A stretch of 64,000 nucleotides of DNA. Source: Mycolicibacterium phocaicum. Its GTDB lineage: Bacteria > Actinomycetota > Actinomycetes > Mycobacteriales > Mycobacteriaceae. Below, one piece after another: positions 36,858 through 47,123 of this stretch; positions within the stretch are counted from its first letter, which is position 1, and each line of letters starts with the position of its first letter. The notes under the pieces are model-generated. The model searched no databases. It was not told the DNA's origin and saw only the letters and a list, made by a program, of their open reading frames with translations. The DNA lies in contig NZ_AP022616.1 in the NCBI RefSeq assembly GCF_010731115.1, positions 3,162,001-3,226,000 of the forward strand. The letters run 5' to 3'. The translations under genes were made by a program, and so were the position numbers.

Positions 36858-38942
36858 CACCCAGGCGTACTGGAACGCGGCTTCTTTCCAGCGTTCGTAA
36901 CGCCCACTGGTGCCGCCGTGCCCGGCGGCCATCTCGGTCTTGAGCAGGACGGGATGGTCGTCGGTCTTGGTGCTGCGCAGCGCGGCAACCCATTTCGCCG
37001 GTTCGACGTAGTACACGCGGGTGTCGTTGAGCGACGTCATCGCCAGGATCGCCGGGTAGTCCTGGGCCGTCACGTTCTCGTACGGCGTGTAGGACTTCAT
37101 GTAGTCGTAGACGTCCTTGTCCGCCAACGGATTACCCCACTCGTCCCACTCGGTGACGGTGAGCGGCAACGACGGATCGAGGATGGTGGTCAGGGCGTCG
37201 ACGAAGGGCACCTGCGCCAGGATCCCGGCGAACAGCTGCGGCGCCATGTTGGCGACCGCACCCATCAGCAGGCCACCGGCACTGCCGCCGAGGGCCACGA
37301 GATTCTCCGGCCGGGTGACGCCGGTGGCGATGAGATGCTCTGCGGCACTTATGAAGTCGGTGAAGGAGTTCTTCTTCTCCAGCAGCTTGCCGTGCTCGTA
37401 CCAACCGCGTCCCAACTCGCCGCCGCCACGCACATGCGCGATGACGAACACCACGCCGCGGTCCAGCAGCGACAGTCGCGCGATCGAGAAGCGCGGGTCC
37501 TCGCAGGACTCGTAGGCGCCGTAGCCGTACAGCAGCGCCGGCGCCGGCGTCGGCGCGCCCGCCCGCTGGATGATCGACAGCGGCACCTTCGTGCCGTCGG
37601 CCGCCACGGCCCAGTCCCGGCGCTCGAGATAGTCCTGCGGCCGGTAGTCACCGAGAACCGGCTGCTCGCGCAACAGGATTCGTTCCCCGGTGGCCAGGTC
37701 CAGGTCATAGATCCGCACCGGGATGACGAACGACGTCGCCCCCACCCGCAGCCGCGGCGACGACCAGTTCGGGTTGCCCGAGAGGCCGACCGACATCAGT
37801 TCCGACTCGAAGGCGATCTCCTGGGTGTCGCCGTAGTTGCCGTCGGAATCGAAGGGCCACAGCTGAATCCGCGGCAAGGCTTCGCGGCGATAACTGACCA
37901 CCAACTGGTCGGCGAACGCGTCGACACCATCGAGGCGCACGTCGTCGCGGTGCTCGATGAGCGTGCGGGCGCCCTCGATGCCGGCCAGCGGGGCAGCGGA
38001 CACCGGCACATCCACGAGGGTGAAGTTCTCGGCGCCGTCGTTGTGCAGGATCAGGAACCGATCCTCGCCGCCGACCACCGCGTGCTCGACCGAGTACTCC
38101 ACGGAATCCTTGCGCGGCAACACGACCGTGAACTCGGCCTTGGAATCGCGCGCGTCGGCGTAGCGCACCTCGGAGGTGACCGCGCTGCCGGCCGCGATGA
38201 AGATGTACTTGTCACTGCGGGTGCGGCCCACGCCCACCCAGAACCGCTCGTCGGATTCGTGGTGCACCTTCTCGCCCGGCAGCCCGGAGCCCAGGCGGTG
38301 TCGCCAGACGGTGTCGGGCCGCCAGGCCTCGTCGACCGTGACGTAGTAGAGCGTCCGGTTGTCGGCCGCCCAGGTGCCGCCCGCGCCGATGCCGGTGATC
38401 CGGTCGTCGTACAGCTCACCCGTGCGTAAATCCTTGAACTTCAACGTGTATCGCTCGTCGCCGACGGTGTCGACGGAGAACGCCAGGATGTTGGCGTCGA
38501 CACTGACGGTGGCCGCGCCGAGAGAGAAGAAGTCATGCCCCTCGGCCTCGACGTTCTCGTCCAGCAACACCTGCTCGCCGGGGACCTCGGTGTGCTCGTC
38601 GAGCTGCGGCGGGGTCCAGTCGTCGGGATCGCTGATGGGGCACCGGCAATGCACGCTGTACTGCTTGCCCTCGAAGCTGCGGGCGTAGTACCACCAGTCG
38701 CCGCGACGGGTCGGCACCGACAGGTCGGTCTCTTTGGTACGGGCCTTGATCTCGTCGAAGATCTTCTGCCGCAACGGTTCCAGTGGTGCGGTGATCTCCT
38801 CGGTGTAGGCGTTCTCCGCGTTCAGGAGTGCGAGCACCTCGGGATCGTTCTTGTCGCGCATCCACTCGTACGGGTCGATGAACACGTCGCCGTGGTGTTC
38901 GCGGCGATGCTCGACCTTCTTGGCGATCGGCGGGGTGCTCAC
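36786..38942 (-). CDS. ptrB: Prolyl oligopeptidase family (S9A) serine peptidase, PtrB-like
   Basis: 718 aa from the GTG at 38942, which overlaps the purC stop (GTGA). An N-terminal beta-propeller (about 1-400) precedes an alpha/beta-hydrolase domain. The nucleophile is in [11 protein letters not shown], with a later Asp region [15 protein letters not shown] and a His in [13 protein letters not shown]. Oligopeptidase B-type enzymes cleave short peptides after basic residues. M. tuberculosis has this gene split into ptrBa/ptrBb (from memory); here it is intact. Confidence 0.93.
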   Translation of the reverse strand: MSTPPIAKKVEHRREHHGDVFIDPYEWMRDKNDPEVLALLNAENAYTEEITAPLEPLRQKIFDEIKARTKETDLSVPTRRGDWWYYARSFEGKQYSVHCRCPISDPDDWTPPQLDEHTEVPGEQVLLDENVEAEGHDFFSLGAATVSVDANILAFSVDTVGDERYTLKFKDLRTGELYDDRITGIGAGGTWAADNRTLYYVTVDEAWRPDTVWRHRLGSGLPGEKVHHESDERFWVGVGRTRSDKYIFIAAGSAVTSEVRYADARDSKAEFTVVLPRKDSVEYSVEHAVVGGEDRFLILHNDGAENFTLVDVPVSAAPLAGIEGARTLIEHRDDVRLDGVDAFADQLVVSYRREALPRIQLWPFDSDGNYGDTQEIAFESELMSVGLSGNPNWSSPRLRVGATSFVIPVRIYDLDLATGERILLREQPVLGDYRPQDYLERRDWAVAADGTKVPLSIIQRAGAPTPAPALLYGYGAYESCEDPRFSIARLSLLDRGVVFVIAHVRGGGELGRGWYEHGKLLEKKNSFTDFISAAEHLIATGVTRPENLVALGGSAGGLLMGAVANMAPQLFAGILAQVPFVDALTTILDPSLPLTVTEWDEWGNPLADKDVYDYMKSYTPYENVTAQDYPAILAMTSLNDTRVYYVEPAKWVAALRSTKTDDHPVLLKTEMAAGHGGTSGRYERWKEAAFQYAWVLATADRDKYGSGQVDDLLDGAHT

Positions 38943-39838
38943 GCGCCGACCCAATCGGCAAAGCGGCGGCCCGAAATCCGTTCGTACGCTTCGATGTATC
39001 GCGCCCGGGTGGCCTCGACGATGTCGTCGGGCAACGGCGGGGGCGGGGTGTCACCGGCGCGGTCCCAGCCGGAGTCCGGGCCGGTCAGCCAGTTCCGGAC
39101 GAACTGCTTGTCGAAGCTGGGCTGCACCACACCTTCGGTGTAGCCCTCGACCGGCCAGTACCGCGACGAGTCCGGTGTCAGCACCTCGTCGGCGAGTACC
39201 AGCCCGCCGTCGGCATCGACTCCGAACTCGAACTTGGTGTCCGCCAGGATGATTCCCTTGGTCAGCGCGTGCGCGGCGGCGGCGCTGTAAACCTTCAGGG
39301 TCTCGTCACGCAGCTGCTCGGCCCGCTCGGTGCCGACGAGCTTCACGACGGCGTCGAACGCGATGTTCTCGTCGTGCGCCCCGATCTCGGCCTTGGTCGC
39401 CGGCGTGAACAGCGGCTCACCGAACCGGCTGGCCTCTGTCAGCCCCTCGGGTAGCGCGATGCCGCATACCTGGCCCGTCTTGCGGTAGTCGATGAGCCCC
39501 GAACCGGTCAGGTAACCGCGCGCCACGCACTCGACCGGCATCATGTCCAGGCTGCGCACCACCAGGGCGCGGCCCAGCACCTCGGCGGGGATGCGGTCGT
39601 CATCGGCCGGGCCGGCGAGGTGGTTGGCGGTGCCCAGCTGCTCGGCCAGGTAGTCGAAGAAGAAGACGCTCATGGCGGTAAGGACGCGGCCCTTGTCCGG
39701 GATCTCGCTGTCGAGGACATAGTCGAAAGCCGAGATCCGGTCCGATGCGACGAACAGCAGGTGGTCGTCGTCGATGCGGTACAGGTCGCGAACCTTGCCG
39801 CTGGTCAGATGCCGGTAGTCGGACAAAGCTGGGCGCAT
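38939..39838 (-). CDS. purC: SAICAR synthetase
   Basis: A 299-aa enzyme joining CAIR with aspartate using ATP. Motifs are [52 protein letters not shown] and [12 protein letters not shown]. Single-domain type of normal length. Upstream member of a two-gene unit with the peptidase gene. Confidence 0.97.
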   Translation of the reverse strand: MRPALSDYRHLTSGKVRDLYRIDDDHLLFVASDRISAFDYVLDSEIPDKGRVLTAMSVFFFDYLAEQLGTANHLAGPADDDRIPAEVLGRALVVRSLDMMPVECVARGYLTGSGLIDYRKTGQVCGIALPEGLTEASRFGEPLFTPATKAEIGAHDENIAFDAVVKLVGTERAEQLRDETLKVYSAAAAHALTKGIILADTKFEFGVDADGGLVLADEVLTPDSSRYWPVEGYTEGVVQPSFDKQFVRNWLTGPDSGWDRAGDTPPPPLPDDIVEATRARYIEAYERISGRRFADWVGA

Positions 39839-39868
39839 CGGACCACCCTATCTGTTGGGATGGGTGGC

Positions 39869-40498
39869 ATGAGTTCGCGCTACGTGCCCTACGCCCGGAC
39901 GCCGGGCCGGTTGCTCGCCCAGCTGACCAGCGACGTCGTCGCGCTGGTGTGGTTCGTCATCTGGATCTCCGTCGGCGTCGCGGTGCACAGCGCGATCGCC
40001 ACCATCGCCGACGTCGGGCGCCAGGTGCACGACGGCGCCGACGGTGTCGCGGACAGCCTGGCCTCCGCCGGCCACAACGCCGACGGCATTCCCCTGATCG
40101 GGAAGGCGTTCAGGGCCCCGTTGCGGTCGGCCGGCCACGCCGCGGTCGACATCGCAGGCGCGGGTGACAGCCTGAACAGCACCGCGAGCTGGCTGGCCTG
40201 GGTGCTCGCACTGGCAGTGGCGCTACCGCCGATCCTCGCCGTGGCGATGCCGTGGCTGGCACTGCGGATCCGGTTCTTCCGCCGTAAGTGGACGGCGGTG
40301 ACGCTGGCCTCGACCGACGCCGGCGAGCAGCTGCTGGCGTTCCGGGCGCTGGCCAACCGGCCGTTGGCAAAGCTGACCGAGGTTTCCGACGACCCGGTGA
40401 ATGCCTGGCGCACCCACGACACCATCGCGATCCGGAAGCTGGCGGCGCTCGAGTTACGGTCGGCCGGCCTGCGCCCAGCCCGCACCACCTCGTCCTGA
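39869..40498 (+). CDS. Mycobacterial two-helix membrane protein, unknown function
   Basis: 209 aa from the ATG at 39869; an ATG 9 nt upstream is also possible. One hydrophobic helix at about 22-48 and one at about 108-132 flank an external loop rich in Ala/Gly/Asp with DGADGVADSLASAGHNADGIPLIGKAF. A cytoplasmic tail (about 140-209) includes DAGEQLLAFRALANRPLAKL. Matches Rv0779c by position and layout. Divergent from purC. No known domain. Confidence 0.8.
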   Translation: MSSRYVPYARTPGRLLAQLTSDVVALVWFVIWISVGVAVHSAIATIADVGRQVHDGADGVADSLASAGHNADGIPLIGKAFRAPLRSAGHAAVDIAGAGDSLNSTASWLAWVLALAVALPPILAVAMPWLALRIRFFRRKWTAVTLASTDAGEQLLAFRALANRPLAKLTEVSDDPVNAWRTHDTIAIRKLAALELRSAGLRPARTTSS

Positions 40499-40878
40499 CG
40501 GACGACACCCGACGTTTCGTGGGCGTTTGCTCTTGCATTGCCGCTGAGTCGTTGCTTCACTGGTAAGCCGTCGGCAACATATTCCAGGGCTTCTCTGGCT
40601 GATCGCTCCAGCAGCGCGGGCACCGCCAGACCGCGAATTCCTGTGCTGCTGATCGCTGCGCCGATGTCGCTCCAGCAACCGGGCAAATCCATCAATTTCG
40701 GCGCCCGACCCATCCAACTGAAACCTGGCAACGAATCCCAGTTGTCGTGCTCGTGAACCGTACGGGCACCACACACGTGTACAGGGCACAGCACCTCCCT
40801 ACGAGCCGTCGACGTCGCCGGCTGAGCGAGGTGTGCGCGCGATCAGTGTTCTCAGGCCGTCGGCCTGGAGAGGAAGCC
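40499..40878. other. 380-nt intergenic stretch at left edge of the lipid-gene island
   Basis: No gene supported. A short minus-strand open frame (about 100 aa) has no recognisable start site, domain or coding bias. The stretch is less GC-rich than its flanks. GGAGAGGAAG at its end is the ribosome site of the next gene. Remembered gene order departs from M. tuberculosis here. Confidence 0.5.
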
Positions 40879-41742
40879 ATGGCAGAAAAACTCAAACCGC
40901 ATTTTGCGGATGTCCAGGCGCATTACGACCTGTCAGATGATTTCTTCAGACTATTTCTGGATCCGAGCCAGACCTACAGCTGTGCGTATTTCGAGCGCGA
41001 CGACATGACGCTGGAACAGGCCCAATTGGCGAAGATCGACCTCGCGCTGGGCAAGCTGGGCCTCGAGCCCGGCATGACACTGCTCGACGTCGGCTGCGGC
41101 TGGGGCGCGACGATGCGGCGCGCCGTCGAGAAGTACGACGTCAACGTCGTCGGGCTGACACTGTCGAAAAACCAAGCCGCATATGTCAATCACCTGCTCG
41201 ACGGCGTGGACACGAAGCGTTCGCGCCGCGTGTACCTGGAGGGGTGGGAACAGTTCGACGAACCGGTCGACCGGATTGTGTCCATCGGCGCGTTCGAGCA
41301 CTTCGGCCACGACCGCTATCCGGCGTTCTTCCAGATGGCCTATGACGCGTTGCCGCCCGACGGCGTCATGCTGCTGCACACCATCTGTGGCATCGACCCG
41401 CGCCGGGCCGCGGAAATGGGCATCCAGCTGACGTTCGCGTTGGCCAGGTTTGTGAAGTTCATCGTGACCGAGATCTTCCCCGGTGGCCGGCTGCCGTCCA
41501 TCGAGATGGTCGAAAACCTCTCCACCGCAGCCGGATTCCGCGTGACCCGCGTGCAGTCGCTGCAGCCGCACTATGCGAAAACCCTCGACCACTGGGCCGA
41601 GGCACTCGAGGCGCACCGCGACGAGGCCATCGCGATCCAGTCGGTGGAGGTCTACGACCGGTACATGAAATATCTGACCGGCTGCGCCGACATGTTCCAC
41701 CGCCGCCAGGTGGACGTCAATCAATTCACTCTGCAGAAGTAA
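40879..41742 (+). CDS. Mycolic acid methyltransferase / cyclopropane synthase (PcaA-MmaA2 type)
   Basis: A 287-aa SAM-dependent enzyme modifying the meromycolate chain of mycolic acids. The start [49 protein letters not shown] is followed by the SAM loop [47 protein letters not shown] (active-site Glu) and YLTGCADMF (conserved Cys). ERDDMTLEQAQ with SIGAFEHFG groups it with cyclopropane synthases. First of three homologues in the island. Exact product unassigned. Confidence 0.9.
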   Translation: MAEKLKPHFADVQAHYDLSDDFFRLFLDPSQTYSCAYFERDDMTLEQAQLAKIDLALGKLGLEPGMTLLDVGCGWGATMRRAVEKYDVNVVGLTLSKNQAAYVNHLLDGVDTKRSRRVYLEGWEQFDEPVDRIVSIGAFEHFGHDRYPAFFQMAYDALPPDGVMLLHTICGIDPRRAAEMGIQLTFALARFVKFIVTEIFPGGRLPSIEMVENLSTAAGFRVTRVQSLQPHYAKTLDHWAEALEAHRDEAIAIQSVEVYDRYMKYLTGCADMFHRRQVDVNQFTLQK

Positions 41743-41816
41743 CCGACCACAACAGCCTGTCATCAGACCGCTATCACAAAGACGTGGCATAGCGCTGCGT
41801 TGGAAAGCACGGATCC

Positions 41817-42701
41817 ATGCCTGCTGGTTCCCAAGAAGAAATGCGTCCGCATTTCGAAGAGATCCAAGCCCACTACGACCTGTCCGACGACTTCTTCGCC
41901 CTGTTCCAAGACCCGTCGCGCACCTACAGCTGCGCGTACTTCGAACCGCCGACCTTGGACCTTGAACAAGCGCAGCTCGCCAAGATCGATCTCAACCTCG
42001 ACAATCTCGACCTCAAACCGGGAATGACGTTGTTGGACATCGGTTGTGGCTGGGGCGCCACCGCACGACGCGCAGTCGAGAAGTACGACGTCAACGTCAT
42101 CGGATTGACCCTGTCGAAGAACCAGAGGGCGTTCACGCAACAACTCCTGGACGATATCGACACCGAGCGAACCCGCCGGGTGCTGCTGCAGGGGTGGGAA
42201 CAGTTCGACGAGCCCGTCGACCGGATCGTGTCCATCGAAGCCTTCGAGCACTTCGGTTTCGAACGCTATCCGGATTTCTTCAAGAAGTGCTTCGACATTC
42301 TTCCCGCCGACGGTCGGATGACCATTCAGAGCAGCGTCGGTTTCCATCCGTACCAGTTGAACGCAGACGGTAAGAAGGTCACCTTCGAAACCGCCCGCTT
42401 CATCAAATTCATCGTCACCGAAATCTTCCCGGGCGGCCGGATTCCGACGACGGACATGATGATCGAGCACGGCGTACTTGCCGGTTTCGTCGTCCCCGAG
42501 GCCATCTCCCTACGGCCGCACTACATCCGGACGCTCAAGACGTGGGGCGACGCGCTCGAGGCCAATCATGCGAAGGCGGTGGAAATCCAGTCCGAGGAGG
42601 TCTACCAGCGCTTCATGAAGTATCTGCGCGGGTGCGAACGCTATTTCACCGAAGGCCTGCTCGACGTCACGCTCGCCAGTTACCACAAGCGCACGGCCTA
42701 G
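41817..42701 (+). CDS. Mycolic acid methyltransferase, MmaA4/MmaA3-like branch
   Basis: 294 aa. It differs from its two neighbours by [27 protein letters not shown] and [42 protein letters not shown]. These features resemble the hydroxy/methoxymycolate enzymes ([13 protein letters not shown]) rather than cyclopropane synthases. It may therefore introduce an oxygenated or methyl-branched group. 74 nt after the first homologue; start ATG at 41817. A perfect 30-bp palindrome follows its stop. Confidence 0.88.
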   Translation: MPAGSQEEMRPHFEEIQAHYDLSDDFFALFQDPSRTYSCAYFEPPTLDLEQAQLAKIDLNLDNLDLKPGMTLLDIGCGWGATARRAVEKYDVNVIGLTLSKNQRAFTQQLLDDIDTERTRRVLLQGWEQFDEPVDRIVSIEAFEHFGFERYPDFFKKCFDILPADGRMTIQSSVGFHPYQLNADGKKVTFETARFIKFIVTEIFPGGRIPTTDMMIEHGVLAGFVVPEAISLRPHYIRTLKTWGDALEANHAKAVEIQSEEVYQRFMKYLRGCERYFTEGLLDVTLASYHKRTA

Positions 42702-42707
42702 GTAAGC

Positions 42708-42737
42708 GTGCGACCGGCCCGCGCGGGCCGGTCGCAC
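42708..42737. terminator. Perfect 30-bp palindrome
   Basis: GTGCGACCGGCCC and GGGCCGGTCGCAC flank GCGC, fully self-complementary, followed by GTTGAATACGTT. It lies 6 nt after the methyltransferase stop and 36 nt before the convergent reductase stop, so it is a probable bidirectional terminator. Confidence 0.75.
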
Positions 42738-42773
42738 GTTGAATACGTTGACGCACGGTGCTTTTGAACATCC

Positions 42774-43985
42774 CTACGATTCGGTACCCGGACCCGCCGA
42801 ATGCGGCGAGGTTGCGGGGTCGGACCATTGCTCCCAGAACAGCAGCCTCGCCCGCACCGACGGATTGCTGACGGCGTCGAGCGTGCGCACCCCGGCAGCC
42901 GCGATCGCAGGCACACCGACCAGCCGGTGGAACCATCGACCGCGGCGATATTCCTTGCCCCATGCCGCTTCCACTCGCTGGGTGTAGTTGGTGAAATCGT
43001 CTGGCCCACCGTTGGTCAGCGCCGCGATGGCGCATTCACCGGCCGCCAGTCCGGATTGCAACCCCTTGGAGATCCCCGCACCTGAAGCCGGCCTCGCCGC
43101 TCCGAGCGCGTCGCCGGCGAACAAGACACCGGGACGCCACGGTGGCCACGCCGTGAATCCCATCGGTAGCCGCCACGCCCGTACGGCCTTCGCTTTCATC
43201 AACTCGCCGACCGACGGTAGCTGCCACTCATGGGGTAGTCCGGCCAGGAACTCGCCCAACAACTGGGTAGCGTTGATCTGCTGCCACTGCTTGTAGCTGT
43301 TCACATATCCGAGACCGATGTTCACCCGGCCCCCGCCGAGTGGGAAAACCCAGCCATAACCCGGCAGCTGATCGCCGCGGAACCTCAGTTGCAAGTGCAC
43401 ATCGAGCGAGTCGACGTCCGGTCGATTGGCGGACATCTCGGCCCGGATCGCGATCGCGGCGTAACCGTTGTGCTGCGAGACGAGATTCAGGGCCCGCTTG
43501 ACCGGCGAATGGGCGCCGTCTGCGGCAATCACCGCATCAGCTGCGACCCGTTCACCGCTTTTGAGCACCACTCCTGCCACGCGCCCACCGTCATCGAGGA
43601 TCGGTCCGGCGACCTCGGTGCCGCGGCGCACCTCGGCACCGCAGAACTCGGCCCGGTCGAGCAGCATCAAGTCGAGATCCAGTCGGCGCGCCACGTGACC
43701 GTGATCAGGCATCCCCGGGCGGTCCGGGAATGCCAGGTCCCAGCGGCTCGGACTGTAGACGGTGGCCCGATTCACGCGGTGGAACTTCGCGACCTGCTCA
43801 GCGAGTCCCATCTTCTGGATGTAGCTGACGGCCCGCGGTGTCAAGCCATCACCACACGGCTTGTCTCGGGGGAACTCAGCCTTGTCCAGCAACAGCACGC
43901 GAGCCCCTGCCTGCGCCGCCTGCCATGCGGCCGCCGACCCTGCCGGGCCGCCGCCCACTATCGCCACGTCAAATCCCTGCGTCAT
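42774..43985 (-). CDS. Geranylgeranyl-reductase-family flavoprotein (MenJ-like)
   Basis: A 403-aa FAD enzyme. GxGxxG motif [47 protein letters not shown], including the family's PxxKxCG(D/G) segment. [15 protein letters not shown] and [27 protein letters not shown] follow. In mycobacteria the best-known member, MenJ, reduces one isoprene double bond of menaquinone. Placed among mycolate methyltransferases, this copy may act on another lipid double bond (inference). Minus strand, between the second and third methyltransferases. Confidence 0.85.
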   Translation of the reverse strand: MTQGFDVAIVGGGPAGSAAAWQAAQAGARVLLLDKAEFPRDKPCGDGLTPRAVSYIQKMGLAEQVAKFHRVNRATVYSPSRWDLAFPDRPGMPDHGHVARRLDLDLMLLDRAEFCGAEVRRGTEVAGPILDDGGRVAGVVLKSGERVAADAVIAADGAHSPVKRALNLVSQHNGYAAIAIRAEMSANRPDVDSLDVHLQLRFRGDQLPGYGWVFPLGGGRVNIGLGYVNSYKQWQQINATQLLGEFLAGLPHEWQLPSVGELMKAKAVRAWRLPMGFTAWPPWRPGVLFAGDALGAARPASGAGISKGLQSGLAAGECAIAALTNGGPDDFTNYTQRVEAAWGKEYRRGRWFHRLVGVPAIAAAGVRTLDAVSNPSVRARLLFWEQWSDPATSPHSAGPGTES

Positions 43986-44248
43986 CTGGTTTCACTCTCG
44001 TCCGACGCCCGAGCCACCACGCTGCGGGTCGCAGGAGGGGTTCGGAGCCAGGGGCGGCCCGGATGGGTGCGGCAGCGAATTCGGTGTCTTCGGGTACACG
44101 AGTCTGGCCGTTCCCTCCCTTCAGTCGAATCACGTTGGCGGACAGACCTCATCCATCTGCCCGCAGACCTATCCAAACGCGCCAGGGCTCCGAACCAGTA
44201 AACAAAGAACAAACCACGGCGGCAGTCGTCCGTACAAAGGAGACCCTG

Positions 44249-44914
44249 ATGCAATACCCTCGCTACCCACACATCGCAGCCGCCGGCCTGTCGATCGCCG
44301 CCGTCATGGGTTTATCAGCGTGTTCCGACGCCGGCACCAACTCGGCGCCCTCGGCTGCGCCGAGTACAAACATGGCTTCGATGCCAAGTGCTGCCACGGC
44401 AGCGACATCGACTCCGCCTGTCACGGCTCTCGTGGGCCCTGGTTGCGAGGCCTACGCACAGCAGGTCCCCACCGGGCCGGGTTCTGTCGCCGGGATGGGG
44501 TTGCACCCTGTCGCGACGGCAGCCTCCGACAATCCGATGTTGACCATGCTGACGGCGGCGCTGTCGGGCAAGTTGAACCCGAACGTGAACCTGGTCACGA
44601 CTCTGAACAGTGGCCAATACACCGTCTTCGCACCCACCGACGATGCCTTCAAGAAGCTGCCGGCAGCGACCCTGGATTCTCTCAAGACGGACTCCGCCAC
44701 CCTGACCAAAATCCTGACGTATCACGTTGTGCAAGGCCAACTCTCGCCCGCGGCAGTGGCCGGAACGCACACCACCCTCGAACGCTCTCCGGTGACCGTT
44801 ACCGGCGACGGCGCAGATCTGAAGGTCAATGACGCCGCACTCGTGTGCGGCGGAGTCAAGACCGCGAATGCCACGGTGTACATGATCGACTCGGTCCTGA
44901 TGCCGCCGAAATGA
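44249..44914 (+). CDS. FAS1 (fasciclin) domain lipoprotein, MPT83/MPB70-like
   Basis: 221 aa with ribosome site AAAGGAGA. The lipoprotein signal ends in GLSAC (Cys near 24) and an Ala/Ser/Thr linker follows. The FAS1 domain (about 90-221) has [44 protein letters not shown] and the closing [14 protein letters not shown]. Surface lipoproteins of this type are abundant antigens in slow growers. The role may be adhesion or lipid binding; it is unproven. 88 nt before the third methyltransferase. Confidence 0.9.
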   Translation: MQYPRYPHIAAAGLSIAAVMGLSACSDAGTNSAPSAAPSTNMASMPSAATAATSTPPVTALVGPGCEAYAQQVPTGPGSVAGMGLHPVATAASDNPMLTMLTAALSGKLNPNVNLVTTLNSGQYTVFAPTDDAFKKLPAATLDSLKTDSATLTKILTYHVVQGQLSPAAVAGTHTTLERSPVTVTGDGADLKVNDAALVCGGVKTANATVYMIDSVLMPPK

Positions 44915-45002
44915 CGGAATCACACCGCGATCCCGATATCCGTTGCCATCCAACGTTTCTCATAACCCACTGAATCCAGTTGAACCGCCAGGAAGGAACA
45001 CC

Positions 45003-45860
45003 ATGGCGCAGAATCTTCAACCGCATTTCGCGGACGTTCAAGCCCACTATGACTTGTCCGACGACTTCTTCAGACTGTTCCTGGACCCCAGCCAGACCTA
45101 CAGCTGCGCATACTTCGAGCGCGACGACATGACACTCGAACAAGCCCAAATAGCCAAGATCGACCTCGCCCTCGGAAAGCTCGGCCTCACACCGGGAATG
45201 ACGCTGCTCGACGTCGGCTGCGGCTGGGGCGCCACCATGCGCCGCGCCATCGAGAAGTACGACGTGAACGTCATCGGCCTCACCTTGTCCAAAAACCAGG
45301 CCACCCACGTCGAACGGCTCTTCGAGAACATGAACACCACCCGCTCCCGTCGCGTCCTGCTCGAAGGCTGGGAACAATACGACGGAACCGTCGACCGGAT
45401 CGTATCCATCGGCGCGTTCGAGCATTTCGGTCACGAACGCTATCCGGCGTTCTTCCAGATGGCCTACGACGTCCTCCCGCCCGACGGCGTCATGCTGCTG
45501 CACACCATCTGCGCCACCGATCCGCGTTACACGAACCTGCCTGTGACGATCGACCTGCTGCGGTTCGTCAAGTTCATCATGACCGAGATTTTCCCGGGTG
45601 GCCGGCTGCCGTCCGCCCCGATGGTGCGTCAGCACGCCGCGGCGGCCGGATTCAAGGTGACTCGAGTCCAGTCACTGCAGCCGCACTACGCGCGCACCCT
45701 CGACCTCTGGGCCGAAGCCCTGGAGACGCACCGCGACGAAGCAATCTCAGTGCAATCGGTCGAGGTCTACGACCGGTACATGAAATATCTGACCGGGTGC
45801 GCGAAAATGTTCCGGCTGCGCCAGGTCGATGTCCATCAATTCACCCTCGAAAAGTCGTGA
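45003..45860 (+). CDS. Mycolic acid methyltransferase / cyclopropane synthase, third homologue
   Basis: 285 aa with AGGAAGG before the ATG. Very close to the first homologue ([42 protein letters not shown]), so the two are probably duplicates. SAM loop [32 protein letters not shown], active-site SIGAFEHFGHERY, C-terminal YLTGCAKMFRLRQVDVHQFTLEKS. The TGA stop is the first triplet inside a family 2 palindrome. Confidence 0.9.
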   Translation: MAQNLQPHFADVQAHYDLSDDFFRLFLDPSQTYSCAYFERDDMTLEQAQIAKIDLALGKLGLTPGMTLLDVGCGWGATMRRAIEKYDVNVIGLTLSKNQATHVERLFENMNTTRSRRVLLEGWEQYDGTVDRIVSIGAFEHFGHERYPAFFQMAYDVLPPDGVMLLHTICATDPRYTNLPVTIDLLRFVKFIMTEIFPGGRLPSAPMVRQHAAAAGFKVTRVQSLQPHYARTLDLWAEALETHRDEAISVQSVEVYDRYMKYLTGCAKMFRLRQVDVHQFTLEKS

Positions 45861-45909
45861 TTTGTGCACGATTTTCCGCGCCAGGCGCGGATTTTCGTGC
45901 ACAGATCAC
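45857..45909. repeat. Palindromic repeat family 2, copy B, carrying both stop codons
   Basis: GTGATTTGTGCACGATTTTC.. to ..TCGTGCACAGATCAC with a GGCGCGG-type core. The left TGA (45858-45860) stops the plus-strand methyltransferase. The mirrored TGA (45908-45906, minus strand) stops CYP126. The whole intergenic region is the element. Confidence 0.92.
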
Positions 45910-47123
45910 GACAGGGAAACCCAGAGGTGCCGGAGGCCGGTGTGCCGGTTGCTGCGGGTCCATTCAGGTGGCTCGACCACCTGGATGTCCGGGAACCGGG
46001 TCAGCAGCTCCTCGAACAGCACCCGCAGCTCCAGGCGGGCCAGGTTGGCCCCCAGGCAGTAGTGCAGCCCCTGCCCGAATCCCAAGTGCGGGTTGGGCTT
46101 GCGGGTCACGTCGAACGTCATGGGGTCGGCGAACACCAGCTCGTCGCGGTTGGCCGAACCTTCCCACACGACCACCTTCTGCCCCGGCTCGATATCGCAG
46201 CCGCCCAGCGACACGGCACGCGTCGCGGTGCGCCGCTTGGACGGCGACGGCGAGGTCCAGCGCACCATCTCCTCGATCGCCGACGGCAGCAGCGACAGGT
46301 CGGCGCGCAGCAGCGCCAACTGAGATGGGTTCTCGCACAACGCCAGCAGTCCGCCGGCAACCGAGTTCCGGGTGGTCTCGGCGCCCGCACTGAACAGCAG
46401 GTTGAAGAACAGGTACACCTCGAGATCGGAGACGCCCTCGGCGTTGGCCACCACCGACAGCATGTCGTCGGTCGGTTCGGCCCGCTTGGCGGCGATCAGC
46501 TCCATGCCGAAGTTGTACATCCGGGAGCCGGCTTCCTCCACCGACAACCGGGTGATGGCGGCCTTGCGTGAGCCGCCGAAATCGAAGCTCGGCTCGATGG
46601 CCTCGAACAGCCAATGCCGTTGTGACTCAGGGATACCCATCAGGATGCAGATCATCTGCATGGGTAGCTCGGCGGCGATGTCGACCAGGAAATCGAACGG
46701 CACGCCCGGGGTCACCGCGTCCAGCAGTGCCCGGCTACGCACCCGCAGGTCGTCCTCGACCCGCGCGATCATCCGTGGCGTCAGCCCCGACGACACCAGC
46801 CGCCGAATCTCCGCGTGCCGCGGATCGTCCATCATGTTCAGTACCTGGCCGGCGATCGACAGGTCCTGGATCAGCGTCCCGCCGAACGGTCGCGAGCCGC
46901 CCGTCACAGACGAGTACGTCACCGGATCACGCAGCACCGCAAGGGTTTCCGCGTGGGTGGCGACCGACCAGAAGCCTTCGCCGTCCGGGGTGTTGTCGGT
47001 CGGCTCGTGCCAGTACACCGGAGCTTCCGCGCGGTGCCGCGCGAACAACTCGTGCGGGAAGCCCGACGCGAAGTTGTCGAGGTCGGTCAGGTCGACCCCG
47101 GCCAAGCTTCCCGCCAAGGTCAC
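45906..47123 (-). CDS. Cytochrome P450, CYP126-like
   Basis: A 405-aa soluble bacterial P450. I-helix [15 protein letters not shown], ExxR-like region [18 protein letters not shown], heme loop [19 protein letters not shown] with the Cys ligand. GTG start overlapping the purB stop. CYP126 sits next to purB in M. tuberculosis (Rv0778), which supports the assignment. The natural substrate is unknown. Confidence 0.92.
   Translation of the reverse strand: MTLAGSLAGVDLTDLDNFASGFPHELFARHRAEAPVYWHEPTDNTPDGEGFWSVATHAETLAVLRDPVTYSSVTGGSRPFGGTLIQDLSIAGQVLNMMDDPRHAEIRRLVSSGLTPRMIARVEDDLRVRSRALLDAVTPGVPFDFLVDIAAELPMQMICILMGIPESQRHWLFEAIEPSFDFGGSRKAAITRLSVEEAGSRMYNFGMELIAAKRAEPTDDMLSVVANAEGVSDLEVYLFFNLLFSAGAETTRNSVAGGLLALCENPSQLALLRADLSLLPSAIEEMVRWTSPSPSKRRTATRAVSLGGCDIEPGQKVVVWEGSANRDELVFADPMTFDVTRKPNPHLGFGQGLHYCLGANLARLELRVLFEELLTRFPDIQVVEPPEWTRSNRHTGLRHLWVSLS

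Noticed and set aside
36918..38429. 503-aa plus-strand frame opposite the S9 peptidase
   Set aside because: Antisense to a complete, motif-bearing peptidase; no independent support.
40538..40794. Short minus-strand frame in the gap before the first mycolate methyltransferase
   Set aside because: No start signal, conserved motif or coding bias. It could be a decayed gene remnant but nothing supports that claim.
44039..44196. 11-bp inverted repeat GGTTCGGAGCC / GGCTCCGAACC flanking about 136 nt upstream of the FAS1 gene
   Set aside because: The arms are short and far apart, no second copy is visible, and chance is plausible in GC-rich sequence.
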